Part shown: positions 44,991 through 53,429 of the stretch, piece by piece
How positions within the stretch are numbered: position 1 is the first letter of the stretch
How the letters are laid out: every line of letters begins with the position of its first letter
DNA from: Tannerella serpentiformis
Lineage (GTDB): Bacteria > Bacteroidota > Bacteroidia > Bacteroidales > Tannerellaceae
Assembly (NCBI RefSeq): GCF_003033925.1
Contig: NZ_CP028365.1
Span: forward strand, 620,001-684,000
Length of the DNA: 64,000 bases
Direction of reading: 5' to 3'
Program-made: the position numbers and the translations under genes
The notes under the pieces: generated by a model
The model's input: the letters and a program-made list of their open reading frames with translations, nothing else
Told to the model about the DNA's origin: nothing
The model's database searches: none

Positions 44991-45440
44991 TATATCCTTT
45001 CGCCCTTTGTCTTCTATCCACTGGCGAAGCATCTTGTCTGAATAGGTGTGATTGCGATAGGTACCCGCAGATCTTGACTTGCCTACGTATGCCTTAACAG
45101 ATTGCAGTTCTGCCTCGCTCATGGTCAAAAGGGTAGTCGGTGCCGCGGCGACACCCTGCAAGCGGTTCTTGAGTAGTTCTGCGCTGACCACGCCGTCCTT
45201 CGTAAGCATTTCCGCGTAAGTCTTTTCCACAAGCTCCCTGAATGCAGCGAGGCGTTGATTGATTTTCTTTTCGCCGGTTATACCCTGTCTGCTGTTCCAT
45301 TCGGCCGGCAGACATTCTTCTCCGGTTGTCATGACTATGCTTCTGCCATCGATGGTGACGCGGCAAAAGATGGCTGTCTTGCCGTCTGTCTTCGTCTTCT
45401 GTCTGTTGATGTAAAACAGGATCTTGAATGTACTTCTCAT
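44226..45440 (-). CDS. Tyrosine recombinase (integrase)
   Basis: 404 residues with the Bacteroidetes integrase layout: an N-terminal arm-binding region beginning MRSTFKILFYINRQK, a core-binding SAM-like domain (about 105-195) and a catalytic domain. HMARHTFGTL gives the His-x-x-Arg, GHTSITSTQIY the second His and nucleophile Tyr. The first catalytic Arg position reads GLAIAD, without Arg, as in several CTnDOT-type integrases. It lies 16 bases downstream of a second integrase; paired integrases are usual for Bacteroidetes mobilizable elements. Confidence 0.85.
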   Translation of the reverse strand: MRSTFKILFYINRQKTKTDGKTAIFCRVTIDGRSIVMTTGEECLPAEWNSRQGITGEKKINQRLAAFRELVEKTYAEMLTKDGVVSAELLKNRLQGVAAAPTTLLTMSEAELQSVKAYVGKSRSAGTYRNHTYSDKMLRQWIEDKGRKDIPIGSVTDGMFEEFRFYLKKKRFAAKTVNRHLCWLSRLMYRAASKRIIRYNPFEDAIYEKEERKIRFLQKSDVAKLMALKVNDKEAEQARQMFIFSCFTGLAIADMERLKFSHIQTAADGRRYIRKERQKTKVESVVPLHPIAETILNRLREEEEQAVKEKDGDLVFPRDCSRSVMNNKLSTVGLACGIRQRLSFHMARHTFGTLSLSAGIPIESIAKMMGHTSITSTQIYAQVTDKKISEDMDRLIQKQQAASE

Positions 45441-45456
45441 ATCGGTTTCAGTTAAG

Positions 45457-46686
45457 TTAAATGGTCAGGTGTAAATCTTCGGTGAAGGCGATCAAGCGAT
45501 CGAACTCTTCAAATAGCTTTTGGGGAGTGACTTTCGCATATCGCTCGGTCATGCGCACCGTGCTATGTCCAAGCATCTTGCTTACGGTTTCGATGGGCAC
45601 GCCCTGTTCCAAGGTGACGAGTGTAGCAAAGGTGTGTCGGGCCGTGTGCGTGGTGATCGGCAAAGACAGCCCAGCCCTTAACGAGATTGCTTTCAGGCAA
45701 GACAAATAGGTGGCATAATTCATATAAGGGAGCAGTGTCTCTCTTGCATCGCTGTGTAGCTGTTCCAGCAATCTAAGGGCTTCGGGCAACAGTTTTACAC
45801 GGCAGAGGACGCCCGTTTTCTGTCTGTTGAACTTCAGCCAAAGAGCGCCCTCGTCGTCGCGAATAAGATGCTTATGGTTCAGCGTCATCAGATCGCAATA
45901 GGCGGCACCGGTGTAACAGGCGAAAAGAAACACATCGCGGGAGGTTTTCATATCCTCGTCCAAACCGTCAAAACGCAGCGTCTTCAACTTGTCTAATGCA
46001 TCCTTATCAAGCGCCTTGGGTAATCGGCGGTCTCCCTTGTCCACATGTACATTGTCAAATAGCAAGGAGTCTGCCGCTCCTTCGCGATAAGCCAGCTTGC
46101 AGACCTTCTTGATAAGGACGATCATGTTATAGCAAGTGCTTTGTTTCAGCCCCACTTCTCCTATTACATACTGCTCGAATTGTTTGATAAAGTCTTCCGT
46201 GAGCTGCGAAAAGGTCAAGTCGGAGACTTTGTGCTTCGCCCGAATGAACCGCTGTAATTGCACTCTTGTCTGACGGTACGCGGCCAAAGAATTTTCCTTG
46301 ATGTCTACACCGACGTGATCTTTCATTTCCTCGATCAGGCCATCAAACCGCTCCAATAGCATAGTTCGACTCTGTATCCTACCTTGGAAATGTTCCTTGA
46401 TGTCGATTGCATCAAACGGCGATCCTTTGGCAAGCAAGGATTGATAGGAGGCCTGAACGGCGAGAAGGAGGTTGTCCAACTTGGCATTGACCTCAACGGC
46501 CTCGCGACTCTTCCCGTCCATCCGACTTTCGCGCGGGTTCCACAAATCGGGATTACAGAACAGCTTGCAACTGAACTGTGCGATGGAACGTCCCAGCGTG
46601 ATGCGTCCCATGATCGGCGCCTTGCCTGACCTATCGAGAGAGCTCTTTTTGAGGTAGAGCAACACCTTCATTTTCATGTCATCCAT
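45457..46686 (-). CDS. Tyrosine recombinase (second integrase)
   Basis: 409 residues (MDDMKMKVLLYLKKSS; ATG 46677 is also possible). The catalytic domain has TARHTFATL, MLGHSTVRMTERYAKV with the nucleophile Tyr, and TGAAYCDL at the first box. The protein differs strongly from the downstream recombinase, so the two are not a recent duplication. Upstream lie repeated GTTACC sites and the island's right end. Together they presumably catalyse integration and excision. Confidence 0.85.
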   Translation of the reverse strand: MDDMKMKVLLYLKKSSLDRSGKAPIMGRITLGRSIAQFSCKLFCNPDLWNPRESRMDGKSREAVEVNAKLDNLLLAVQASYQSLLAKGSPFDAIDIKEHFQGRIQSRTMLLERFDGLIEEMKDHVGVDIKENSLAAYRQTRVQLQRFIRAKHKVSDLTFSQLTEDFIKQFEQYVIGEVGLKQSTCYNMIVLIKKVCKLAYREGAADSLLFDNVHVDKGDRRLPKALDKDALDKLKTLRFDGLDEDMKTSRDVFLFACYTGAAYCDLMTLNHKHLIRDDEGALWLKFNRQKTGVLCRVKLLPEALRLLEQLHSDARETLLPYMNYATYLSCLKAISLRAGLSLPITTHTARHTFATLVTLEQGVPIETVSKMLGHSTVRMTERYAKVTPQKLFEEFDRLIAFTEDLHLTI

Positions 46687-46730
46687 ACGCTTTGAAAACT
46701 GTGGGCAAAATTACCCGGTTCAAAGCACCC

Positions 46731-46847
46731 GTTACCTGTGCAGATCCCTGTATATCAATGCAAAAGAACCATGTGCAAGATATATCCAGTTACCGGCTTT
46801 TGCACCATCGTTACCTGTTGCAGAGCGGGGTAATGGTTTGGTAACTG
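46731..46847. repeat. GTTACC-type repeats upstream of the integrases
   Basis: GTTACCTGTGCAGA (46731-46744), CAGTTACC (46787-46794), GTTACCTGTTGCAGA (46810-46824) and the inverted GGTAACTG (46840-46847). Such clusters next to an integrase are typical of arm-type binding sites around the attachment site. Confidence 0.5.
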
Positions 46848-46988
46848 AACTCTTGCTCGGATCCGCACTTTTCTGCCTTTTCCGCTCGACGCAACCGAAA
46901 GCATCTCCACCCCTTTCCGCCTAACAATCAGTCCGCTTGCTTCGACATCGGGACTTCTGCTTTTGAGAGGAATAGTTGCTCTCGAGTC

Positions 46989-47050
46989 ATCGAATTTTGA
47001 TCACGTGAGATGTTCTGAAGCTCTCGCATCATCAAAATTTGTTCGCACGC
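46989..47050. repeat. 42-bp repeats at the right end of the island
   Basis: One full unit (46989-47030) and one partial unit (from 47031) of the sequence found at the island's centre (33586-33710), including TTGATCACGTGAGA. Marks the boundary with the chromosome; manC begins 190 bases further on. Confidence 0.65.
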
Positions 47051-47241
47051 ACCTCATTTTTAGTCGCACACCAAGGGATCGACCCCGACGGTGAGCCCGA
47101 CAATCTCTTTGCAGCCTTCGGAAACGCCGCCGGACAGCCTCCGCACCCCTCCCGACCGTCTCCCGATCGCAGGCGTGGACAGTGTCCGATCGATCTCCAT
47201 TTCTTTACGTTCCTTTGTCGCACAGAATCAAACCCTACCCT
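47051..47241. other. Leader region of manC
   Basis: No gene seen. TTCCTTTG at 47210-47217 is close to the -7 consensus and lies 25 bases before the manC start. Confidence 0.35.
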
Positions 47242-48321
47242 ATGGATAATAACTATTGTGTCATCATGGGCGGCGGAATTGGCAGCCGCTTCTGGCCATT
47301 CAGCCGCGAAAACAGGCCGAAACAGTTTCTCGACTTCTTCGGAACGGGGCGATCACTCCTGCAAATGACGGTCGACCGCTTTGCGAAAATCATCCCCAAG
47401 GAACACATCTACATTGTCACCAATCGGCGCTACGTCGGGATGGTGCACGAGCAACTGCCCTTCCTGGCCGACGACCAAATCCTGGCCGAACCCGCCCGGC
47501 GCAACACCGCGCCCTGCATCGCCTACGCCTCCTACCGCATCAAAGCCCGCTGCCCGCAGGCTAACATCGTCGTGGCCCCCTCGGACCACCTCATCCTCAA
47601 GGAAAACGAGTTCCTCGACGACGTTCGCAAGTCGCTCGACTTCGTGGCCAAGCATCGTGCTCTGGTCACCCTCGGCGTCAAACCCTCCCGACCCGAGACG
47701 GGCTACGGCTACATCCAAAGCAGCGACGAACGTCAGGGCGACTTCTTCAAAGTCAAGACCTTCACCGAAAAGCCGAACCGCGAACTGGCGCAGGTCTTCA
47801 TGGAGAGCGGCGAATTCTTCTGGAACTCCGGTCTCTTCGTCTGGAATGTCGACACGATTCTGGGGGCTATCCGCCAATATCTGCCTGACATTTCGGCACG
47901 CTTCGACATCGGCCCCGAGAAGTTCAACACCCCCGCCGAGGCCGCCTTCATCGAGGAGCACTTCCCCTTCTGCCCCAGCATTTCGATCGACTACGGGGTG
48001 ATGGAAAAGGCCGACAATGTCTACATGCGTTGCGTCGATTTCGGCTGGGCCGACCTCGGCACTTGGGGCTCCATCTTCGACATCGCCTCTCGCGATGAGG
48101 CCAACAATGCCGTGCTGAAGACTCGTGCCATGCTCTATGAGTCGGAAGACAACATCGTCGCCATCGAAGATCGCAACCGCCTGGCCGTCATTCAGGGACT
48201 CAAGGATTACATCGTTGTGGAGTCGGGTAACGTCCTGCTGATCTGTCGTAAGACGGACGAGCAGCGCATCAAGCAATACATGGCCGACGCCCAAATCCGC
48301 TACGGGGACGAGTTCAATTGA
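47242..48321 (+). CDS. manC: Mannose-1-phosphate guanylyltransferase
   Basis: 359 residues from ATG 47242; the upstream in-frame part is not conserved in kind. The N-terminal nucleotidyltransferase signature GGGIGSRFWPFSRENRPKQF (about 9-28) and FTEKPNRELA with the downstream FFWNSGLFVWN are diagnostic for GDP-mannose pyrophosphorylases. It makes GDP-mannose from mannose-1-phosphate and GTP for surface glycans and fucose synthesis. It lacks the isomerase domain of bifunctional forms. Confidence 0.92.
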   Translation: MDNNYCVIMGGGIGSRFWPFSRENRPKQFLDFFGTGRSLLQMTVDRFAKIIPKEHIYIVTNRRYVGMVHEQLPFLADDQILAEPARRNTAPCIAYASYRIKARCPQANIVVAPSDHLILKENEFLDDVRKSLDFVAKHRALVTLGVKPSRPETGYGYIQSSDERQGDFFKVKTFTEKPNRELAQVFMESGEFFWNSGLFVWNVDTILGAIRQYLPDISARFDIGPEKFNTPAEAAFIEEHFPFCPSISIDYGVMEKADNVYMRCVDFGWADLGTWGSIFDIASRDEANNAVLKTRAMLYESEDNIVAIEDRNRLAVIQGLKDYIVVESGNVLLICRKTDEQRIKQYMADAQIRYGDEFN

Positions 48322-48373
48322 TTCCGCAAACACGAACTGACTGCCTTTTTGGCACACTATCTCTGAGTCCGGC

Positions 48374-49606
48374 ATGACGCTTAACTACATCTGGGTTGCC
48401 TTTATCGTGATCGCCTTTGCGGTCGCTACATGCCGGCTCATCTTTTTTCATGATACGGACGTCTTCACCGAGATCGTCACGTCCACCTTTAGCGCTGCCC
48501 GCGCCGGCTTCGATGTCTCGATCGGCCTGACGGGCATCCTCTCGCTGTGGCTGGGGCTGATGAAGATCGGCGAACGCGCGGGGCTGGTCGGTGCCTTTGC
48601 CCGACTGGCCGCGCCCGTCTTCGGCCGACTCTTTCCAGGCGTACCCGCCGGTCATCCGGCTGCGGGGTCCATCTTCATGAACATCTCGGCCAACATGCTC
48701 GGTCTCGACAACGCCGCCACGCCCATCGGCCTGCGCGCCATGCAGCAACTCCAAGAGCTGAACCCGCGCAAGGACACGGCCAGCGACGCCATGATCATGT
48801 TCCTCAACCTGAACGCTTCGGGCCTGACCGTGGTGCCGATCACGATTATGATGTACCGTGCGCAGTACGGCGCTGCGAACCCCGCCGACGTCTTCCTGCC
48901 CATCCTGCTGACCACCACCGTGGCCACGCTGACGGCCATCATCGCCGTGGCACTCATGCAACGCATCAACCTGATGCACCGCAGCCTGATCGGCTTCTTC
49001 GCGGGCACCGCAGCCTTCATCGGCGGACTCGTGTGGCTCTTCCGCACGCTGCCGTCGGAGCAGGTCTCGCTCTGCTCCACGGTCGCCGCCAACGTGCTGC
49101 TGTTTACCATCATCTGCGGCTTCATCGTGGCCGGCGTGCGCAAGCGGCTGAACGTCTACGAGACCTTCATCGAAGGCGCCAAAGAGGGTTTCGGCACCGC
49201 CATACGGATCGTGCCCTACCTCGTGGCCATTCTCGTGGCCGTGGGCGTCTTTCGTGCCTCGGGTGCGATGGGTCTGCTGATCGACGGGCTGCGCTGGACG
49301 GTCGACGCCATCGGGTGGGACACGTCGTTCGTCGAGGGTTTGCCAACGCTGCTCATGAAACCCCTCAGCGGGAGCGGCTCACGCGGCATGATGCTCGACG
49401 CGATGGGCACCTACGGCGCCGACTCCTTCGTCGGCCGACTCGCATGCGTGGCCCAAGGCTCTACGGACACGGCGTTTTACATCGTGGCCGTTTACTACGG
49501 TAGCGTGGCCATCCGCCGCACGCGCTACACCATTCCCTGCGCCCTTATTGCCGACCTGGCAGGCGCTATCACCGCCATTCTTATGACATACTTATTCTTT
49601 AGATAA
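48374..49606 (+). CDS. SpmA/SpmB-type fused membrane protein (nucleoside-recognition domains)
   Basis: 410 residues with ten or so membrane segments. Two nucleoside-recognition (Gate) domains are visible: the first with NISANMLGLDNAATPIGL (about 110-127), the second with SGSGSRGMMLDAM and QGSTDTAFYIVAVY (about 335-380). These correspond to SpmA and SpmB, fused as in many Bacteroidetes. Transport or sensing of an unknown small molecule is likely; no sporulation role is expected. The TAA overlaps the ybeY start by one base. Confidence 0.85.
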   Translation: MTLNYIWVAFIVIAFAVATCRLIFFHDTDVFTEIVTSTFSAARAGFDVSIGLTGILSLWLGLMKIGERAGLVGAFARLAAPVFGRLFPGVPAGHPAAGSIFMNISANMLGLDNAATPIGLRAMQQLQELNPRKDTASDAMIMFLNLNASGLTVVPITIMMYRAQYGAANPADVFLPILLTTTVATLTAIIAVALMQRINLMHRSLIGFFAGTAAFIGGLVWLFRTLPSEQVSLCSTVAANVLLFTIICGFIVAGVRKRLNVYETFIEGAKEGFGTAIRIVPYLVAILVAVGVFRASGAMGLLIDGLRWTVDAIGWDTSFVEGLPTLLMKPLSGSGSRGMMLDAMGTYGADSFVGRLACVAQGSTDTAFYIVAVYYGSVAIRRTRYTIPCALIADLAGAITAILMTYLFFR

Positions 49607-50070
49607 TGATCACGTACAACTTCGAAGGCATCAAACGCCCCGAATTCCTCCGCCGCCTCACCTCCGCTTGGATCCGCCTCGTGGCCGCACGTCACGGCAA
49701 AAAGGTGGGCGACATCACTTACCTCTTCTGCTCCGAAGAGAAGATGCTCGAAACGAACCAAAAGTTCTTGCAGCACGATTACTATACGGACATCATCACC
49801 TTCGACAACTCCGAGGGCGACACCATCTCCGGCGACATCATCATCGCCCCCGACACCGTCCGCTCCAACGCCGCGAAGTATGGCACACATTTCCGCGACG
49901 AGTTCCGCCGCGTCATCATCCACGGCATCCTGCACCTCTGCGGCATCGACGACAAAGCGCCCGGAGCGCGCGAGATCATGGAGCGCCACGAAAACGAGGC
50001 CCTCGCCCTCTTCCGCAAGATGACCGACAGGGAGCCGAAGAAGCCCAAGGAGCCGAAGGAGTCGAAGTAA
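49606..50070 (+). CDS. ybeY: Endoribonuclease YbeY (16S rRNA maturation)
   Basis: 154 residues. HGILHLCGIDDK (about 105-116) and the later HE (MERHENEAL) form the conserved zinc site of YbeY (HGxLHLxGxD). YbeY matures the 3' end of 16S rRNA and takes part in ribosome quality control. The last 20 residues are a Lys/Pro/Glu-rich tail not needed for the fold. Translationally coupled to the SpmAB-type gene (TAATG). Confidence 0.93.
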   Translation: MITYNFEGIKRPEFLRRLTSAWIRLVAARHGKKVGDITYLFCSEEKMLETNQKFLQHDYYTDIITFDNSEGDTISGDIIIAPDTVRSNAAKYGTHFRDEFRRVIIHGILHLCGIDDKAPGAREIMERHENEALALFRKMTDREPKKPKEPKESK

Positions 50071-50081
50071 GCCCGCCCCCA

Positions 50082-50134
50082 AGAAGTCAAGTGCCGGACG
50101 GAACCATCTCCGGGGCCGCCCGTACTTGACTTCT
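50082..50134. terminator. Long hairpin between ybeY and the araC remnant
   Basis: AGAAGTCAAGT (50082-50092) pairs with ACTTGACTTCT (50124-50134), with further pairing inside. It could terminate from either side of these convergent genes. Confidence 0.5.
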
Positions 50135-50560
50135 ACGACTCCTTGTATTCCCGTGGGGAGAGGCCCGTCTTGTGCTTGAAATACTTACCGAAGACTGACT
50201 GCGTGGAGAAATTCAGGTAGTCAGCGATCTCTTGTATCGTCAGGTTAGAGTATCACTTTCGAGACATGTTTGGGCGTGAGGAAGAGGTGGTCAGCATAGA
50301 AAGCCACGTTGCGCTCCGAGACATGATGCTCCTCAAGCAGCTGCATGAAACGTTCGAAGAGGGCCTCCCGGCGATTGTTCGTCGGGCGATTGTTGCCTGT
50401 CTTGACTTTGCTGAAAAAGATGGCGCCGATGCGATAGATCGCCGCCGCGATCAGGCACCTGAAGGCCTCCGTCCTAAAAGGCGCCTCGGGGCAAGCCAGG
50501 GTCGAAAGAATAAGGCGTAATACTCGTCCAGCTCGCGGATTTGCTCGTCGGTGAACGAGA
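50133..50560 (-). pseudogene. AraC-family regulator remnant
   Basis: Read leftward, the C-terminal segment gives NLTIQEIADYLNFSTQSVFG then KYFKHKTGLSPREYK, a classical AraC helix-turn-helix ending. Upstream pieces in other frames (FERFMQLLEEHHVSERNVAF, YADHLFLTPKHVSKVI, FTDEQIRELDEYY) belong to the same family, so at least two frameshifts break the gene. It probably controlled the adjacent efflux operon, also decayed. Confidence 0.7.
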
Positions 50561-51152
50561 TGCAGCAGTCGCCTCGCTGCATCAGGCCGAAGACGCTTAC
50601 GCCCGCATGAAACAACTCTACGACAAGAAGAGCCTACCGGAAATGCAAATGGTGGAGGTCGAGACGCGCCTGCAACAGGCTCGGTCGATGTACGAACTAT
50701 CGAAGAAGAACATGAACGACTGCGCCCTGCATGCGCCCTTTGCCGGTGTCGTGGGGCGTCGCACGGCCGAGGTGGGGGTAACGTCCATGTTCGGCTTCAT
50801 CTCGCTCTTAGGCATGATCATGAAAAACGTCATCCTCATGTATCAGCATGCCGAAGACGAGCGCCACCTGGCCCACCGATCGGCACGCGATGCGGCTTAC
50901 GACGCCGGCGCCCGACGCATGACGCCCATCTTCCTGACCACCGCCACGACGGCCGTGGGTGTGATCCCCATGATCATCGAGGGCAGCTCGTTTTGGAGCC
51001 CCGTGGGCGTCTCCATCTTCGCTGGTGGCATCGGTGCGCTGATCGCCGTAGTCACCGTCCTGCCCGTGCTTTACTGGAAACTCTACGGCAAAGAGGATCA
51101 GAAAAGGCAGACGCGCGGGGCGGGCGCTCCTCCAGAAACGCACACGGCGTAG
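50541..51152 (+). pseudogene. Membrane-fusion protein fused in frame to the end of an RND pump (deletion remnant)
   Basis: 203 codons. The first 90 are the hairpin region of an HlyD/AcrA-type membrane-fusion protein (KKSLPEMQMVEVETRLQQA, then LHAPFAGVVGRR). The rest is the C-terminal end of an AcrB-type RND transporter (FGFISLLGMIMKNVILM, MTPIFLTTATTAVGVIPM). About 4 kb of a normal efflux operon has been deleted, joining the two genes in frame at about codon 80. No function is expected. Confidence 0.75.
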
Positions 51153-51180
51153 ACGTCTCAACGTAAGCCACCCCCTTCGC

Positions 51181-51660
51181 CGAGCCTCGGAAATGGATCC
51201 AACCTTCGGGAGAGGCCACTTCCGAGCCTCGGAAATGGGTCCAACCTTCGGGAGAGGCCATTTCCCGAGTCAGGAAATGGGCCCAACCTTCGGGAGAGGT
51301 CATTTCCCGAGTCAGGAAATGAGCCCAACCTTCGGGAGAGGCCATTTCCCGAGTCAGGAAATGGGCCCAACCTTCGGGAGAGGCCATTTCCCGAGTCAGG
51401 AAATGGGCCCAACCTTCGGGAGAGGTCATTTCCCGAGTCAGGAAATGGGTCCAACCTTCGGGAGAGGGCATTTCTCGAGTCAGGAAATGGGCCCAACCTT
51501 CGGGAGAGGCCATTTCCCGAGTCAGGAAATGGGCCCAACCTTCGGGAGAGGGCATTTCCCGAGTCAGGAAATGGGTCTAACCTTCGGGAGAGGGCATTTC
51601 CCGAGTCAGGAAATGGGCCCAACCTTCGGGAGAGGCCATTTCCCGAGCCTCGGGAGGCCT
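51181..51660. repeat. 42-bp tandem array, about 11 units
   Basis: Units of 42 bp built from CAACCTTCGGGAGAGG and the hairpin GGCCATTTCC / GGAAATGGGCC around CGAGTCA. The first, second and last units carry GAGCCTCGG instead of GAGTCAGG. As 42 is a multiple of three, several frames on both strands stay open and would encode 14-residue repeats, but these are not genes. The array lies between the RND and TolC remnants. Confidence 0.85.
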
Positions 51661-51725
51661 ACTCCCTTCTACTTCTTACTACTTACTACTTCTTACTACT
51701 TATCACTCCACCCTACCTACTATAT

Positions 51726-52232
51726 ATGTACACCCAACGCAGCGCCCTCCGATGGAAGGGCATACTCTCCATCCTTTGCCTCACGGCCACCCTCAGCGCT
51801 TCGGCGCAACGCACCTATACGCTTGACGAATGCCTCCGCTTAGGGGCCGAAAACAATCTCACGCTCCGCAATAGTCAGCTCGACGAGCTACATCGCACGG
51901 TGAAGGCCTCCGTAGATGCCAGCGTGACCCTGCCCAACGCCCTGATGAAGGTGGAGCAACCTCAGCGAGGCCTACTTGCAGATCGATCTGGCCCGCCGCT
52001 CCGTCGCCTCGGCCACGGAGAACCTCCGCCTCAATCGCGATAGTTACGAGGCGGGCACCGTCCCCATGACCGACCTGCTCGACGCCAGACCCAGCTGCGC
52101 CTCGCCCGCGACCGCTACACCGAGGCCTGCACCGCCTATTGCAACGCCCGGACGGCTTACCGGCAGGCCGTCGGGGAGCAGGGCGCCCGCATCGTTCCCG
52201 AATTATCTCAGTTCCTTTGCCGCCGTATTTAA
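51726..52232 (+). pseudogene. TolC-family outer membrane efflux protein remnant
   Basis: It starts with a signal peptide and YTLDECLRLGAENNLTLRN, the usual TolC N-terminus. Soon after, the sequence jumps (with a frame change near 51957) to YLQIDLARRSVASATENLR and a typical TolC C-terminal half, with another frame change near 52087. About 170 codons remain of some 450. It completes the decayed AraC/MFP/RND/OMF operon. Confidence 0.75.
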
Positions 52233-52238
52233 TTCCGT

Positions 52239-53183
52239 ATGTATATGAATCGAATCGCTTCTTTGTTTGATATCGAATACCCCGTCATTCAGGGCGGGAT
52301 GGTGTGGTGCAGTGGCTGGCGACTGGCCGCGGCCGTGAGCAACGCCGGCGGACTCGGACTGCTCGGCGCCGGATCGATGCACCCCGAGACCCTCCGCGAG
52401 CATATTCGCAAATGCCGCGCCGCCACCGATCGGCCTTTCGGCGTAAACGTGCCGCTGATGTACCCGCAGATCGAAGAAATCATGCAGATCATCATGGACG
52501 AAGGCGTGAAGATCGTCTTCACCTCCGCCGGCAACCCCAAAACGTGGACGGCGCGCCTCAAGGACCACGGCATCACCGTGGCGCACGTCGTTTCCTCCTC
52601 ACGCTTTGCCGCCAAATGCGAGGCCGCGGGCGTCGACGCCATCGTGGCCGAGGGCTTCGAGGCGGGCGGACATAACGGTCGCGAGGAGACCACCACGCTC
52701 TGCCTCATCCCCGCCGTGCGACGCGTCACCGACCTGCCGCTCATGGCCGCCGGTGGCATTGCCACGGGCGAAGGCATGCTCGCCGCGATGGCACTCGGTG
52801 CCGACGGCGTGCAGATCGGCACCCTCTTCGCCTTGGCCGAAGAAAGCTCCGCGCACGAGGCCTTCAAGCTCCACTGCCTGGCCCTGGACGAGGGCGACAC
52901 GAAGCTGCTGCTCAAGAAGCTCTCCCCCACCCGACTGGCTGCCGGCGCCTTCCGCACGGCTGTCGAGGAGGCCGAAGCCGCCGGTGCCGACGCCGAAACG
53001 ATGAGCCGACTGCTCGGCAAGGGGCGCGCCAAGAAGGGCATCTTCGAGGGCGACCTCGAAGAGGGTGAGTTGGAGATCGGCCAAGCCTCCGCACTGCTGT
53101 CCGACATCCGGCCCGTCGCCGAGATCATGGACGACCTGATCCGCGGCTATCGTCGTGCCGCTGACAAGTCCTACAAGCTCTAA
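52239..53183 (+). CDS. fabK: Enoyl-ACP reductase II (FabK-type, FMN-dependent)
   Basis: 314 residues. PVIQGGMVWCSGWRLAAAVS and AEGFEAGGHNGREE match the FMN-binding TIM-barrel of FabK/nitronate monooxygenases; AAGGIATGEGM and GADGVQIGTLFALAEES complete the phosphate-binding part. FabK carries out the last reduction of fatty-acid elongation. 2-nitropropane dioxygenase activity is the alternative within the family. A terminator follows at 53210. Confidence 0.85.
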   Translation: MYMNRIASLFDIEYPVIQGGMVWCSGWRLAAAVSNAGGLGLLGAGSMHPETLREHIRKCRAATDRPFGVNVPLMYPQIEEIMQIIMDEGVKIVFTSAGNPKTWTARLKDHGITVAHVVSSSRFAAKCEAAGVDAIVAEGFEAGGHNGREETTTLCLIPAVRRVTDLPLMAAGGIATGEGMLAAMALGADGVQIGTLFALAEESSAHEAFKLHCLALDEGDTKLLLKKLSPTRLAAGAFRTAVEEAEAAGADAETMSRLLGKGRAKKGIFEGDLEEGELEIGQASALLSDIRPVAEIMDDLIRGYRRAADKSYKL

Positions 53184-53209
53184 TCGGCGACTGACATTCA
53201 TCAGCTCCC

Positions 53210-53245
53210 ACGGGGTGCATCGGTCAACGGTGCATCCCGTTTTTC
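53210..53245 (+). terminator. Terminator after fabK
   Basis: ACGGGGTGCA pairs with TGCATCCCGT (53231-53240) with one G-T pair, followed by a T run. Confidence 0.75.
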
Positions 53246-53275
53246 TTTCATGGCAGGCCTCTGCCGAGGTCTGGG

Positions 53276-53350
53276 AAGTTTGCCTGGTACAAGATGAGGG
53301 GGAATTTATCTCGGGGGGGTACCCGGTCAACCTTCGCCGGAGGCCGCACC
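53276..53350. repeat. Second copy of the palindromic dispersed repeat
   Basis: GGAAGTTTGCCTGGTAC at the left end and GGTACCCGGTCAACCTTCGCC at the right, the same inverted arrangement as 576-676. Confidence 0.55.
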
Positions 53351-53365
53351 CGCCCAATGCGCAAC

Positions 53366-53407
53366 AAAAAAATCCCATCCACTCTCGAGGCCGAGAAAGG
53401 ATGGGAT
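53366..53407 (-). terminator. Terminator of the OmpH-family operon
   Basis: ATCCCATCC (53372-53380) pairs with GGATGGGAT (53399-53407), with a run of A before it, that is T on the minus strand after the hairpin. Confidence 0.75.
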
Positions 53408-53429
53408 GTATAGGATCACGCCCGACAGG

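Larger units (their letters stand above)
25104..47050. mobile_element. Mobile island: two mobilizable elements in inverted orientation
   Basis: Integrase modules lie near both ends (25104-25841 plus strand; 44226-46686 minus strand). Nested inverted repeats (outer 25104-26340 with 43734-44990; inner 29760-33645 with 33645-36385) place two copies of one mobilization backbone tail to tail. Each copy carries different cargo. The Mu-like phage has inserted into the left integrase, so the left boundary is hidden. The right boundary is set by the 42-bp repeat at 46989-47050 just before manC. Confidence 0.7.

Noticed and set aside
47032-47223. Short frames between the island end and manC
   Set aside because: No domain, no start signal, and composition typical of noncoding leader.
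51052-51843. Long open frames encoding 14-residue repeats on both strands
   Set aside because: They follow from a 42-bp DNA repeat without stop codons; the frames lack proper starts and run through gene remnants.
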